Source: Arion vulgaris
Taxonomy: Eukaryota; Mollusca; Gastropoda; Stylommatophora; Arionidae
NCBI GenBank assembly: GCA_020796225.1
Contig: CM036759.1
Coordinates: forward strand, 62,900,590-62,964,589
DNA: 64,000 bases
Reading direction: 5' to 3'
The notes under the pieces are model-generated. The model made no database searches, was not told where the DNA came from, and saw only the letters and a program-made list of their open reading frames with translations. Positions 34,682-46,673 of the stretch are shown here, in pieces. The position numbers were made by a program, and so were the translations under genes. The first letter of the stretch is position 1, and the number at the start of each line of letters is the position of its first letter.

Positions 34682-35191
34682 ACAGGGCCCAAATTTGGAG
34701 TGTAAATAGAACCACTGTTACCTGCCATGCATGTCGTAAGAGGCACTAAGGAGGTTTGGCTGAAATCGGATGCACATGTCCGCTAGGGAATGCTAACCCG
34801 AAACAAATGCTTGCAGAAAACGGATGCACCAGGCGTAAGACGCATAACATGGTGCAACGATCCCTCACAATGAGGAATGGGATAACGTATTCTACGGTCG
34901 CCAATCTACCTCAGAGATTTAGCCACGCAGTAAGAATGTAAGACCTACCATTACGAGGGTGGTCAAAACTTACTGTAGGAAGAGGTCGGCACAAACGGGA
35001 AAGCAGAAATCATAGGAATTATATTCTACAGAACAGCCCCCAGTATACAGACTTGAGAAGAAAGAGGTGGCCCACTTACACCAGCGTCCAAGACAAACTG
35101 TATAGCGTGGCTGATAATCTGAGGCAGATGGCTGCCTTTATTAGAGAATCCGAAATCCCAATCTAGTGAGAATGCAGAAGAAGAAGAAAAG
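34682..35191 (+). mobile_element. SINE-E head fused to LINE-like tail, one insertion
   Basis: It begins with SINE-E sequence (34685-34780) and ends with a LINE-like 3' part (about 34880-35190) containing the frame RWPTYTSVQDKLYSVADNLR, then QMAAFIRESEIPI and a stop, with a GCAGAAGAAGAAGAAAAG tail. The direct repeat AAATGTTCATG lies just outside both ends (about 34670-34680 and 35192-35202), so the composite integrated as one piece. It lies in intron 1 of copy B. Confidence 0.65.
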
Positions 35192-35213
35192 AAATGTTCA
35201 TGATCAGCTGCTA

Positions 35214-35341
35214 GAAACGCCCGAGTGGTTACCGGGGCCCAAATTTGGGGTGTAAAGAATAGTACAACTGTTACCTGCCACGCATGTCGTAAGAGGCGAC
35301 TAAGGAGGTTTTGCTGAAATCGGATGCACATGTCCTAATCG
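35214..35341 (+). mobile_element. Truncated SINE-E
   Basis: It starts at CGCCCGAGTGGTTACCGG and follows the family to 'gatgcacatgtcctaatc', then breaks off into a segment shared with the 3' part of the tRNA-SINE at 49431 ('cttagaaaatcagtgactcg'). Confidence 0.75.
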
Positions 35342-35830
35342 GGCGGCTTAGAAAATCAGTGACTCGTTTACTGTGGTTTATGGCAGTGTCCATCACTGAA
35401 AGGATATGCCACTATTTTTATTTTCATTGATTTGTTAGATGTATCACAGTTCGGTATTCTTGATTGATTGACATTCTAACCCAGACACATACTTGCATCC
35501 TCCATCCTCCAATACAACAGTCATGACAATGTTCACACTGACTGTGCTGAAGACATGTTGGTTGGCACATCTTCTCTCTCTCTCTCTACCTGGCAGACAA
35601 CATCTGCATGTTTGTCCACATCTAACCCACAGTTAAATCAGTTGATTGAAAGTGTGAGATTTAGCAAAGAGAATAAACCGATGAAATTATATGAGAGGAT
35701 TCATTACTGACTATTGAAATATCTTCTCATAGCCACTAATAAATTCAGAAGCATGACAGAAATGGAATCTTGGAGACAGCAGTAGAAATGGTCCTACAAT
35801 AAGAAAGGTCTGCATTCAGACCAGATTTTA
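35342..35830. other. Worn retroelement sequence, unassigned
   Basis: A TCTC run lies at about 35574-35590. The end reads FKF and then leads into VDDLDLIA across the SINE at 35842-36089, so at least the last part is an RT fragment. The remainder is unrecognised. Confidence 0.4.
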
Positions 35831-35841
35831 AATTTGTTGAT

Positions 35842-36089
35842 CTTCTTCTTCTTTGCGTTCGTTCTTTAACCAATTTTAATCACTCTTTGTGTTATGTTTG
35901 ATCTTTGCCAAGAACGTGTATACGTTGCACATTGGTTTGTAGGCCCCTAAACGCATAGACTTCTACAGGTTTAGGACATGTGCATCCGATTTCAGCCAAA
36001 CCTCCTTAGTCGTCTCTTACGACATGCATGGCAGGTAACAGTGGTTCTATTCTTTACACCCCAAATTTGGGCCCGTAACCACTCGGGCG
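35842..36089 (-). mobile_element. SINE-E inserted in an RT catalytic box
   Basis: 248 bp, sense minus, with a perfect 11-bp duplication AATTTGTTGAT (35831-35841 and 36090-36100). The tail AAGAAGAAGAAG is at the left. The duplicated target, together with flanks, encodes FKFVDDLDLIA, a (F/Y)xDD-type RT motif of an older LINE fragment. Confidence 0.92.
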
Positions 36090-36100
36090 AATTTGTTGAT

Positions 36101-36655
36101 GATCTAGACCTCATAGCATAAGTTTGACATTTCACTTCTCAAATGAAAAGTTGAGTTTTAGTGTTCTGATCCAGCAGTACTTCTGAGCATTTGCTCTTCG
36201 ACCTGAGGTCTTGACTGCAAATTTACAGGTCTGCTTGAGTTGGGGTGATTTACTTTGGGGGTGTTCTCTTGGGGGGCTGAGCAAGAAACATACGGGATGA
36301 GAGGTGCATCCATGCATAGACGTGGACCCACGTGGGGTGAAACTTGGAGCCCGTATATCTCTCTCTCGTCCCTTTGGAGCCGGTATATGCTGGGCCCCGG
36401 GTTGATTTGCAAGTGGGCCCACATAGGACAAAAATCAGGCCTCCATCTCAGGGGTGGGGGTCCGAGTTAAGCCCAAGGTCCGGGCAGCCCTGAGGCTAAT
36501 GTGAGCACGGTGGGAATTGACGGAGATGGTGAGGGGCAGAGCGAGCACGCATGCGGATAATGCAAGGGTTGGCCCACCGGTGGGCAAACATTCATGGTGC
36601 AGATGGCGTGGAGGGCCCGGCTCTGTGTCCTGACAAGCTAGAGGCAATGTGATGG
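36101..36655. other. GC-rich island of unknown origin
   Basis: Positions 36230-36640 are visibly richer in G and C than the surroundings, with CCCGGG, GGGCCC and CACGTGGGG motifs. Short open frames on both strands show no family. It is directly followed by a B element. Confidence 0.5.
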
Positions 36656-38150
36656 TATGCACGGTGAGAAACAATAGAAACGTAAGTAACAGTAGTCGTC
36701 AGTGAAGGAATCCCAACTCCCCCGGAGTAAAGGGTCGCAAGCAAATTGCCAACTGTTGGGCAAGAATCAATAAGAACGATGCATAACGAATCAAAAGTCT
36801 CGGCTGAGTCCAAAGACAGGGTAGACACGCAAGGCGCTGCTGATGGTGAGACAGGAATGTGTGGCAAACGTAAGGGTGACCACCCAGATGAGCAGGAGAA
36901 AACTGGAAAGCACAGCAGAGCCTTGAACCCAGTACAAAACAAAGGTCTCGGTGTCTCTGGAAAACACTGTAACACATCGTGTCGGTAAATGGGAAGATGG
37001 TAAACTCCGTACATGAGGCCAAGCGCAGAGAAACCTATGGGGTAAAGTTGACCGAGAGCAATGGCTAGTAGAAACTGCAAATTGCCAAGTGCCAACACAC
37101 GCTTCGAAAAGGCTTAGAATGTTCCTACTCTGGAATAAACTTAGCGTGGTCCGAAAAGTAAGGCTGACATTGTAAAGATTTGACAGGTTGTCCAAATCCA
37201 AACATTGACGAAGGCAGACACTTTTCACGGTGTGTTACACGCGTAAGATGCCGTCCCAGGACAAGCTTATGTGCCCCAAAAGACTGAGAAATGTTCCTAA
37301 TCCAGAGCAACCTCACATAGTCAGAATGAGTGCACAGTGTAGACATACTCTTTGGCGTAGATCATAAAGCCCAAATATACGGCAAAAGTGATTGTTAAAG
37401 AGCAATGAATACACAGAGCAGCCGGCAAGTGACCATTTCAATGACCAGTCCTAGAAGGGTTGTATATGTTTCCATACAGGAACAACTTCACCCAGTCATT
37501 TGCAAAGTAGTAAATGATTTTTGGCTTAGACCCAAGCCAAAATATATGGCACTAAAAGATCATTAAAGAGTGTTTATCATACGATGCAAAAGGAATGCCG
37601 CACTCTGCCAGGAAAGGTTGCAGTACAAAAGGCTCTTTGGCGTAGATCCAAGCCTAAATATATGGCGAAACGGATCGTAAAAGAGAACTTGGACACATGA
37701 AGGAAGGGGAAGTGTGGGGGACTGACTGTCAGCGTGACAAACTCGAAACACTTTGCTTAGGAGAAAAACGAAAGCCCTGACCTACACATGTACGTTACCA
37801 TACACAAGTATGGGCCTAATTTCAACAGGGGTTCAACGTCAGTCGTTCTTGTCAAAGATCAATTATATATCACAATAAGAATGATTAAATTGCAACGTCA
37901 GTCGTTCTTGTCAAACATCAATTATATATCACAATAAGAATGATAAAATTGCAACGTCAGTCGTTCTTGTCAAAGATCAATTATATATCACAATAAGAAC
38001 CATCAAATTGCAACGTTCAGTCGTTCTTGCCAAACATCAATTATATATCACGATAAGAATGATTAAATTGCAACGTCAGTCGTTCTTGTCAAACATCAAT
38101 TATGTATCACAATAAGAATGATTTAATTGGTCGCATCAAAGAACGAATGT
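36656..38150 (+). mobile_element. Retroelement B with extra insert and 59-bp array
   Basis: Sense plus. Positions 36796-36960 are a foreign stretch bounded by GTCTCGG-containing repeats. The body resumes to 37830, where the shared 3' end is expanded, and a GAACGAATGTTAATAAGAAG tail ends it at about 38150. Long minus-strand frames here (up to 168 codons) are in repeat sequence. Confidence 0.65.
37834..38130 (+). repeat. 59-bp tandem array, five copies
   Basis: Units start at 37834, 37893, 37952, 38011 and 38071. Each contains 'caattatatatcacaataag', homologous to the 38-bp unit at 8957-9530, plus 21 bp that include CAACGTCAGTC. So the same 3' end was amplified with a different period. Confidence 0.92.
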
Positions 38151-38258
38151 TAATAAGAAGATTTTATGAAAGTCACATTTTGACATTCAAACAATCAGCC
38201 ACACAGATTTTGTCGACACTTTATCCAGATATTTACTGTAACTTTTCTATTGTACCAG

Positions 38259-38330
38259 ACTGAAGAAGGAAACAATGACACTAACATGTCAGATGAAGTT
38301 ATCAATTTAAAACAAGAACAAGATTGTCAG
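38259..38330 (+). CDS. ZNF copy B, exon 2 (LKQE motif)
   Basis: 72 nt between TATTGTACCAG and GTAAGG, phase 0 at both ends. The 24 codons read TEEGNNDTNMSDEV, then INLKQEQDCQ. LKQE is a SUMO-consensus motif. It is identical in protein to the exon at 62579-62650. Confidence 0.8.
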
Positions 38331-38391
38331 GTAAGGAGTGAATACCTTTATGGTAAAACTGCTAAAATTATCTTGACTATGATGAGTAGTT

Positions 38392-38933
38392 CATCATCAA
38401 GGTGCGTATCCTTTATAGGACGTTGCTCTCTTTGCAGCACATCTGAAATTCACTCTGTCTCTTGCCAGTTCACCCACTTCGTCGATGGTCATGTTCATGG
38501 TTTCTTTAATATCTTGTAGCCATCTTCTTCTTGGTCTGTCTCTGCGTCCTGGGACCCTGCCTTCTAGTATTGTTCTTTCCAGGCCATCGTGACGCTTGAT
38601 GTGACCAAAGTATGTAATTTTTCTGTATAGTATGTTGTTTATCAGCCAATTCTCTTTAACATTTAGTTCTTTCAGGACTTTCAGGACATCAGTGTTCTTT
38701 CTTTTTCTGTCCATGGTATTCGTAGGATCTTTCTGTAGCATTTAGTTTCGAAGGACTGGATTTTCGTTCTTAATTTCTGTATAATAGTCCATGATTCACA
38801 ACCATAAGTAGCCACTGGGAAAATGCATGCTCTCAATATTTTTAATTTTAGTATTTTGCTGGTGCTTTGCCACATGTTCTTCATTGTGTTTAACTTCTTG
38901 ATTGCTATTGCCAATCTTCTTGAGATCTCTTTG
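38392..38933 (-). mobile_element. 5'-truncated LINE with 8-bp duplication
   Basis: 542 bp. The flanks GAGTAGTT are at 38384-38391 and 38934-38941. The minus frame has EISRRLAIAIKKLNTMKNM, CIFPVATYGCESW, then (shifted) FGHIKRHDGLERTILEGRV, RDRPRRRWLQDIKETM and a TTGATGATG-type end. It is absent from the duplicated segment at 62690, where a SINE sits instead. Confidence 0.9.
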
Positions 38934-39572
38934 GAGTAGTTACAGTTCAATATTCATTCACAGTGAACAAACTAGTTAGATATATTTATTTTTATTGTTT
39001 TACATCAGTCACACAAGTACTGTCAAACTATAAAATTGTGTGAGTTCTCATGTACAGTGATGATAAATTGTCTATCTTCCAACTCACATTTATGAGGAGG
39101 TAAAAATAGAATGGTCTGCATGTTAGGCAACTTTGTTGCTGTAAGATTCAGTATTCTGGTTCTGTCAGTGAGATTTAACTGTAATGTTTAAAATTCATTT
39201 AAAAAAATCATAAATGTCTTACCTTGACTTGAAATAATGTACACACTAGTTTCCTATTCTATATTATTCACAGATTATGAAATAAAAGCAATATTCTCCG
39301 AAAATCACTCGAACACAATCTTGTATTTATTTACTCAAGAATATTTTGGACTCTTAGTTATTGTTCTGTTGTGTTGTTTTATTGATTTTTTCAGATATGA
39401 TCAGGATAGTGATATCTTCCATGACTGTATCATTTAACACAATTTGTGTTTATAATTATATCAGATGATTGATCCAATTAGAAGAAATATATAATCTATT
39501 TGTTTCACATTATTTATTGCTATTTTTATACAATTTGTCATTAAAAAACATGATTTGACATTTTGTTTTCAG

Positions 39573-39618
39573 GGACATACAGTAAAGTTGGAAACTGAAG
39601 ATGATAATGAAATGAAAG
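39573..39618 (+). CDS. ZNF copy B, exon 3 (VKLE motif)
   Basis: 46 nt between TTTGTTTTCAG and GTATATG. It reads GHTVKLETEDDNEMK plus a leftover G (phase 0 in, 1 out), joining exon 4 at 48067 as Glu. The donor differs from copies A and C (GTATAT versus GTAAAG). Confidence 0.78.
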
Positions 39619-40160
39619 GTATATGAAGTATGCAAGGCTATTTTTGTTTACTTTCATTGTTGAGACAACATTTTGTCTATTTAAAAAAGTGTTCATTTGA
39701 AGTTCTAATGTTTAACTGTATTGTTATTTTCTCATACTGCAATTATTAGCCCAACGAGATGACTGTAACGAGGTTGTTTAAGCCGTAGTGTTGAGTAGGA
39801 GTATCAACAATAAAACATTTTACTGTAGTTTCTTTAATAATCATTTTGACTCGTTGTAGTTTATAAGTTTACTCATGTTAGACTTGAAGAGTCCCACTTA
39901 TTTGTGACATTTAGTAAACAATGTATCAGCAGTCCAGATGTTGTCACTTACTTTGCCTGAGAAGTGGGAATATTTAGTTGCAACTGAAGACTCACTGATA
40001 TCTCACTTTATTGGGAAAATGGACTCACTTTACCTTGTTGCGCTTCAGATGAAGTTGATGATGTTTTACTGAATGATGTTTTGTTTATACTTTGTGATAC
40101 TTTACCGGGTGTACATGTTGCAAGTGCTAAATAAGCAGGGATTGATCTATGAATTGCAAA
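39619..40160. other. Intron of ZNF copy B
   Basis: AT-rich intronic sequence without a recognised repeat. Confidence 0.5.
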
Positions 40161-40890
40161 CATTTAGTGAGTTAGCACTGATCAAGACTAACCTCCACAT
40201 GGTGACCCTAGAAACAGATGACTCTTATCTGGCTAAGTGGGTGGGGATCGAGGTAGAGCTACTCTGGTTTAAGTAGTAGTGCAGGCACAGTTACGTTTAT
40301 GAGATCTACTGTAACGCAGGCGAGCAGAATACCAGAGTGAATGCTTCTGCACGCCTCTCCCGGCCGATGGGAAAAGCTGAATAAATGAAAACTAATCGTA
40401 AGAATTAACAAGGTACGAGTCTTCTGGAGGCACATATTCACGTCCCCCTGAATCAATGCTCACACCATATTTGCCAGATCTCTGCAACACTCGTCAGAAA
40501 AGATGTAACATGTTGTGACGATACAAAGGAAGATTGCAGTAAACTCTGTATAGGAGGCCAAGCGCAGATAAATTTATTGGGTACGGTTGGCAGAGCGCAA
40601 AACTTAAGGTTGTGCCTAACGAAACTGCCCTTCCTGGAACAACTGGACATGGTACATGTTACACAAGTGCAAAATGTAAAGTTGCATTTTAGTGCCTGTC
40701 AAAAGTGCCATCTTCGAAGAACTGGTGTGGGTAATGTTGGCGAGCACAAAATCTTAAGTTGCGTTACTAGAGCCGAATGAGATTACCCTGTGGATTATTT
40801 GTGTGCAGCCCCAGTCCAGTGTTTCCCGGGACCAGAGAAAATGCATAGGAACAATTGCTAAGTGCCGATACGTGTCTCAAAGCAGTAAAA
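40161..40890 (+). repeat. Retroelement B, 5' two thirds
   Basis: Head to the 'cagtccagtgtttcccggga' region, then it stops abruptly near 40890. Confidence 0.65.
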
Positions 40891-41059
40891 TTCTGTTATT
40901 CGTACATTCTGTTTTTGTGGAAAACTGACAATTACAATAGAAGAATGGTTCTGTACAATAACCTTCTTGTGTTTGCAATTTTTGATTATATTGTAATGTC
41001 AAAGGAATTCTTATATAACTTGCCCAAAAAAATGGTGGTTTTCAAAATGTAGTCATCCT

Positions 41060-41734
41060 GCGTTTGTCTGCTATGAATTCAGGTGTAGCCATGGCACCTG
41101 GGATGGTGCTTCTGATTGATTTTTCCCTGGAAGCCTGCTTACCATTTTATGTGTTCCCTCGCCATGAAGGCGGGCTTTTCCGACTTCAGAAGTACTTGGA
41201 AGTTTTGATCTTCACGTATGATCTGTGGGCAGGAAATCTGTAGTCCAAACCACTTGCCATGAGCTTACAGGAAGTACCTGGTCCACGCCGCGTATCCTCG
41301 GAACTTTTACGGCAATTGACAACTAGGGAAGTTTGACTTCTCAATCGATTTTCCTCCTATGATGTAGTTATTCCGGATAAGGAACATTCTCAGCCATTCT
41401 GGGACATTTGGATGTCATCCTACACTTGTAGGACAATCACGTCTGAAAAGTGTCTGCCTTAGCTATTGTATGAGATTGTACGATAAGACAAACCTTTACA
41501 TTTTTGACATTGCTTCATGTGCAGCCACAGTGACGTTCCGGATTAGGAACATTCTCAGCCGTTCAAGCGCGTATAGACACTTGACAATTTGTAGTTTTAC
41601 TTTACATTTTCCTTTACACTGGGAAACCCTGGGCTGGGGCTGCATACAAATAATTAAGAGGGCTGTTTCATTAGTCTCTAACAACACAACTTTAGCTTTG
41701 CGCTCGCTAATACCACCCACCTCAGTTCTTACAG
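41060..41734 (-). mobile_element. D+B element, left part
   Basis: D module (41060-41345) followed by B (41345-41734), sense minus. The B sequence is cut at 'cagttcttacag' and resumes at 46674 with 'acaggatgacatttttcaca', so the 4.94 kb between is an insertion. Confidence 0.7.
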
Positions 41735-42534
41735 CACGGTGTATCGGTAGCGCTCTTTCAGTTATGTCCCTTTTTTACGCTTAACTCCCCCTTTGTTTAC
41801 ATTCCTGTACAGGAATGTGCAAGGTTACGAAATGGCGACATTTCGGTAGGCTTATATGTAGCTTCAAAGTCCGGCTGTTGTTAATGTAAAACACACTATA
41901 TACGTTATTGCATCTAGCTATAATAAAAGTTCATATGTAGCTTTAGATTATTGTGTAGTTTAAGTCTGTTGTATAATATAGTTATGAAGTTATATCGGTA
42001 TGAACTAGTCACTTTCCAAGTAGCTGACGATGTGCTAATTACGCTGATGGTGTACGTTGTTAATATTCATTGAAGGAAGAAATATGCGGTACAAACATGT
42101 ACAAAGTTTAGTTTTTTGACAAGGGAACACGTTATCACTACTAAAATTTATGTTTCTTAATACGCACATTTAACAGAAATATAGTGAGAATTCTTCATTG
42201 CCGTGAGATTTTCTGAATGAATAAGAGTAAGATAATAAGATAAGAATAAGTAATGAGTAAGATCAAAAAATTGTTTAAATAAAAATGAAATTGTAATAAG
42301 ACTGTAGAATATAATGATTCCAGAATAAATTAATTTTAAAGAATTTTATTTCATTATAACGTAGGGCACAATGGTTGACATATAATACTATACTCATATG
42401 TCATCAGCTAACGAAAGACGAATTTTAAAAGCTATGTCTGGTCATTTATAATAGCATAAAAATGTCATAGACAGTTATGACAAATTTACTGTTAAATTGC
42501 TAATATATTTAACATATCTCAACCTACCAAAATG

Positions 42535-42535
<1 letters not shown>

Positions 42536-42576
<41 letters not shown>
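42536..42576. repeat. (TA)n microsatellite
   Basis: About 20 uninterrupted TA dinucleotides within the transposon's 3' region. Confidence 0.95.
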
Positions 42577-42579
<3 letters not shown>

Positions 42580-43058
42580 AATCACAATAACATAAATTCA
42601 CACATCACACATCTATTTCCATAAATACATAAGGATAGCTTACTTCTTCATGAACTATGTAATGTTTAACATAATTAATTTATCATTTAACAATAATACT
42701 TTCACTTCTAAATATACTGCTAATGGTAGTTCAAACAAAAATACATATCTTCATACATTGACAATACACATTTGTAATATAATTGTACAATTCTACTAGC
42801 CCATATTAGTCATAATGTAGCCCACATTTATAATTAATAACTTACTCATACATACTTTGCTCACACATACTTGCTCATACATACTTACTCATACATACTT
42901 ACACAAACTTGCTTATATATACTTCATGACATGTAAAATGCTTGCCTAAGACATCTTACAAACACACATTACATATAAATATTAACTTCTAAATTGTTAT
43001 TAAGACAGCTAGACAATACAGCAGTGACAAATTGTACAGCCCAGAGGTCTGCTATTAT

Positions 43059-45691
43059 TTAAACTTTATGTTTTTCACAGTGAACTTGTGTATTTACAGT
43101 TGGATAAGTTTGTAGCAGCTGTGTTTCTATGATAAATTTTAATTCCTTAGTTTTATTTCTTATACCCAAAGCTCTTTTCTCTATACCAGCTACCATTGAA
43201 TGTACAACTTCTCCTCCTTGTTCTCCTAAAAGCCCAATCCGAAACCATTAATTCTGATCCAGTTTGCACAGTGATGTTCTAGTATGTGTTGTTTTGGAAT
43301 TATTTTATCTGGAAAATACAGTCTGTACATTTTCATGTAATCTTGTATTGCTAATTGTATTTCTGGAACTGTGTCAGCATGGATTGGTCTACTGTGTGAG
43401 ATGTAATTGTGAACTTTTTCAAATGCTGTATTTAATGAATTAAAAATGTCTCTTGTGATCAATGCAATATTTATTATATCCTTATTCTGTGTGTACAATT
43501 GTGTGTGTGTTATGACATCTTCTGTGAGATCTTTATAGACTTTACATGTTAAGTATTTATGACAGTGGTTACCAACAAAAGCTCTACTATGATATGCCTG
43601 TGGTGTGATTTTGTGTTTGTCTAATACTTTATCTAACTGTGAACACACTGGACCAGACCTATCACACAGTGCTACAAACTCAAGTTCTAATAGGCTTGCT
43701 TGTGCTTTCTTAATCTTAGTATTGCATTTTATTTTCTCCTCCTCACTTTCACAAACTAATAAATCTGCATGTAACTTGTTTATTTCTAATGAAAACATTT
43801 CTGCCTGATGCCAATTCTTACCGTATTGTTTTAAATATTGTATGGTGTTTGAACAAGTGTGTTCCTTTTCTATGTTTACCATGATATCTCTGTCTATTCT
43901 GTCAGCTGCTTTTTCTAGTAATGTGTGATGTTTATGAACAATACCTAATAAAATGTGAAGGTAAGGAGGAGCAACTTTGTCATTATCAATATTTAAAATT
44001 GGAGCATGCAAGCAGTTATAATACAGAGATGCATGTTTTTTATTACCATGGCCAATTGTAATGAAACGATTGTGATATTGTTTCAACAATGACAGACCTC
44101 TGGCTTGTACAGATCTGCTCTCCGTTGGAACCTGAAAGTCTTTACGTGATTGAAGGCACCACAAGCATGGATATCTTCCCTGTGCACCTGATAGCCATAC
44201 ACCTTTGTTAAAAAATCATAATCTCCATAAAGAAAACCACCAGTTTCTTACCCTCCCCTCTAACCGTGTCAGTGTTTCTATCCGAGATTTCATATCTGTC
44301 ATAATTGTTTCTACATTGTTGTATGTATCTTTAACTTTAGCTATTGCTACTAGAATAGTATTTAATTTAGAATTTGGTCTTGCTAAGTTTGCATTGTGAC
44401 TTTGAAACTGTTCTTGCCATGGTCACCTCCCACTTTAACCCAAATCTGATCTTCTGGTATACATCTGCTATGCCATGTTAATAATCCCTCTCTGCTATAA
44501 TCACTAAGAAGTGTACAAACAAAACTACCCAAATCTTTAATATAAGCATATGGTGCCTCCATTGTATGACCATCAGGTCCCTCGAATACTTTCATATCAA
44601 CATGCACCCAGTCTCTTGTAACATCTTTCACACACTGCCTTTCTGATCTTTCATGTGGCATCTCAACCCCAACCTGCTTCAGATATGCTTTATGTTTTCT
44701 TTCTTGCCTCCATGATAATCCTAATGATTCTTTCATAGAAATAGCTAAAGGAGTTGGGACTATTACTTTTAATTCTGCTACTTTACTGATATTCACACGG
44801 ATCTTTTGGAGTCGTTTAATTTCATGTGCTTGTTGCACTTCTAAAGAATCAGTTGATGTGCCTGCTACAAGTTCCATAACATCTTGAAGATATTTAGACC
44901 GCTTTCGTTTTGTTGGAGATTTTATTTGTGATGTTTGTTTCCTGGATTTTACTATTTTTTTCAATACAAGTGGTTGTCCTCTTGTTCTGCATGTTATTAC
45001 ATTATGTGAGTGAGATGTGTTTAGTTTTCTTCTAACAAAATGTGTAAATAACTCTTCTTCACCTCTAGATAGAGGCTCTTGAAGTGATTTACTACGATAG
45101 AGATGAATTTTTTTTGCTATCTAACATTGGTGAGGTTGAAGAGCATGTCATGTGTGATGCAGTTTTTTTTTCTATGTAAATTGTCTTCAACAGTCACATC
45201 AACCTCATCCTGTAAAGAAATATCCCTACCATCACTGCAAGGCTGCTTAGAATGCATGGGGAGATCATGGAGGACAGTATCCAATGTAACTGTGGGCTTA
45301 GAATTCATGACATTTTTGAAACAACCAAGACAATTTTGTTTATAATGAAAACATAGACTACACTCATTTACACTAACATCAGAGTTAAACTCAGTCCATA
45401 TATTCCGATATTTATCAGCAATGTTGTGCGTTGACTTGAGTGAATTTTCTGATAGTGTTCTTTGAATACGTATAATTCTTGACACACATCTCCTACACAT
45501 ACTTGTTGAATGTTTATTGGGCAAATCATTATTTACATTTATTCCAAATACATAAAAAATGTCATTTGTTTTATGTATACACTGTGCTGGCTTGTGGTAT
45601 GATTTTTTTCTTTTCGATTAAGAAGTTTTTCTCCACATGTCCTACACAGACCTTGGATATTTGAGACATGCTTGTCCAATGTATGTGCCAT
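43059..45691 (-). pseudogene. RAG1/CMC-like DDE transposase, frameshifted
   Basis: Read on the minus strand. The N-terminal part has CRTCGEKLL (about 45640), then CRRCV (about 45490) and CSLCFHYKQNCLGC (about 45355), paired cysteines that look metal-binding. The core shows VKVGGDHGKNSFK (about 44400, candidate first Asp), GDYDFL (about 44210, candidate second Asp), YPCLWC with the first Cys 19 residues after that Asp, HILEHH (H-x4-H, about 43275) and GEQGGE (candidate Glu, about 43210). D-x18-C-x2-C ... H-x4-H ... E has the same spacing as the RAG1 D708/C727/C730/H937/H942 core. Frameshifts lie near 45550, 45115, 44395, 44190 and 43226, several at homopolymers. The stop is near 43059. Confidence 0.72.
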
Positions 45692-46673
45692 GTTAATATA
45701 ATGCAGTATTAACAATAGTTCCAGCAAACAATATCTCAGCCTGAAATAGATAATTTACAAATTATTAGCTATTACTACATATTATATATAATTTTTCTGT
45801 GGTTACAAGCAATTTATTTCAATCATAATATATTCTATTATTTACTTTTATTTTTACTTATAACTTCCAATAGCATAATGTTACGAACTTACAGTCCCTA
45901 ATTAGATCTCCAAAACATATTGTAATCGGTCGTTGGTAATATTCAGATAATGTAATAATGTCTTCTCATCGTCAATATATATGGATGATTGCATCTAGTC
46001 ACATTTAGCTAGGAATTTATATCACTAAACTTGCTATTCGATACAAATAGCAACTAACCAGCAGAAATACAGCATAACAGAGTTTTGTAATTATGCTTAG
46101 AATTAGCGTTTATCGCTCTGTAAATAACAACACTGTTGTTTACAAGAGTCGGAGTGAACATGACGTAGTAGTCGGTCAAAGTGACATCGAAACAAACGGG
46201 TCGTCAATCTAGCGATCAAAAGTTTGTAGCTTCAAGATAATGTCGACACTAAAATTGAACAAAGAGAGAGGAATCATTCATCCTTTGAAAATGTATGATT
46301 CAGTGACGTAATATATTTTAATCGTATGAAAATATGAAGTTTTGGAGCTGTAACTGTGCAAAAAGTAGCGTGTACAAAATTATTGCGGTGACAATTGTAA
46401 TTGTCTCGTTATAGGTAGCTTTCCTTACGAAATGTTTATAAAATTGTTTGGTAATATGGAATACTTTAAAGTTTATAATAAATTTCATATTTTATGGAAA
46501 AATTGACATACAAGTATACTAACCTGATTTATTTCACACCAGTTTCACCGATTCACTAGAAATTCAAAATGGATACAAGTTATGAACTTTTTTAATTACC
46601 CAACATTCAACGCGCGAAGAATGTCTTGGAGGTTCCTTAAAGATCGGTATTTTAATACAAATAGGTCGCCGTG

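Larger units (their letters stand above)
41735..46673 (-). mobile_element. 4.94-kb DNA transposon with RAG1/CMC-like transposase
   Basis: It interrupts a B element. The direct repeat ACAG lies at 41731-41734 and 46674-46677. The termini start CACGGTG (left) and CACGGCG (right, complement), a very short inverted repeat. Ends in CAC with a 4-bp duplication fit the Chapaev-type CMC transposons (established knowledge); Transib and RAG-like elements usually give 5 bp. It contains a broken transposase gene on the minus strand (43059-45691), a (TA)n run at 42536-42576 and a CATACTTACT-type short repeat at 42845-42930. Boundaries come from the interrupted repeat; I saw no long TIR. Confidence 0.65.

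Noticed and set aside
36592..37228. Open frames of 168 and 145 codons on the minus strand
   Set aside because: They lie in retroelement B. Equivalent frames are not conserved in its other copies.
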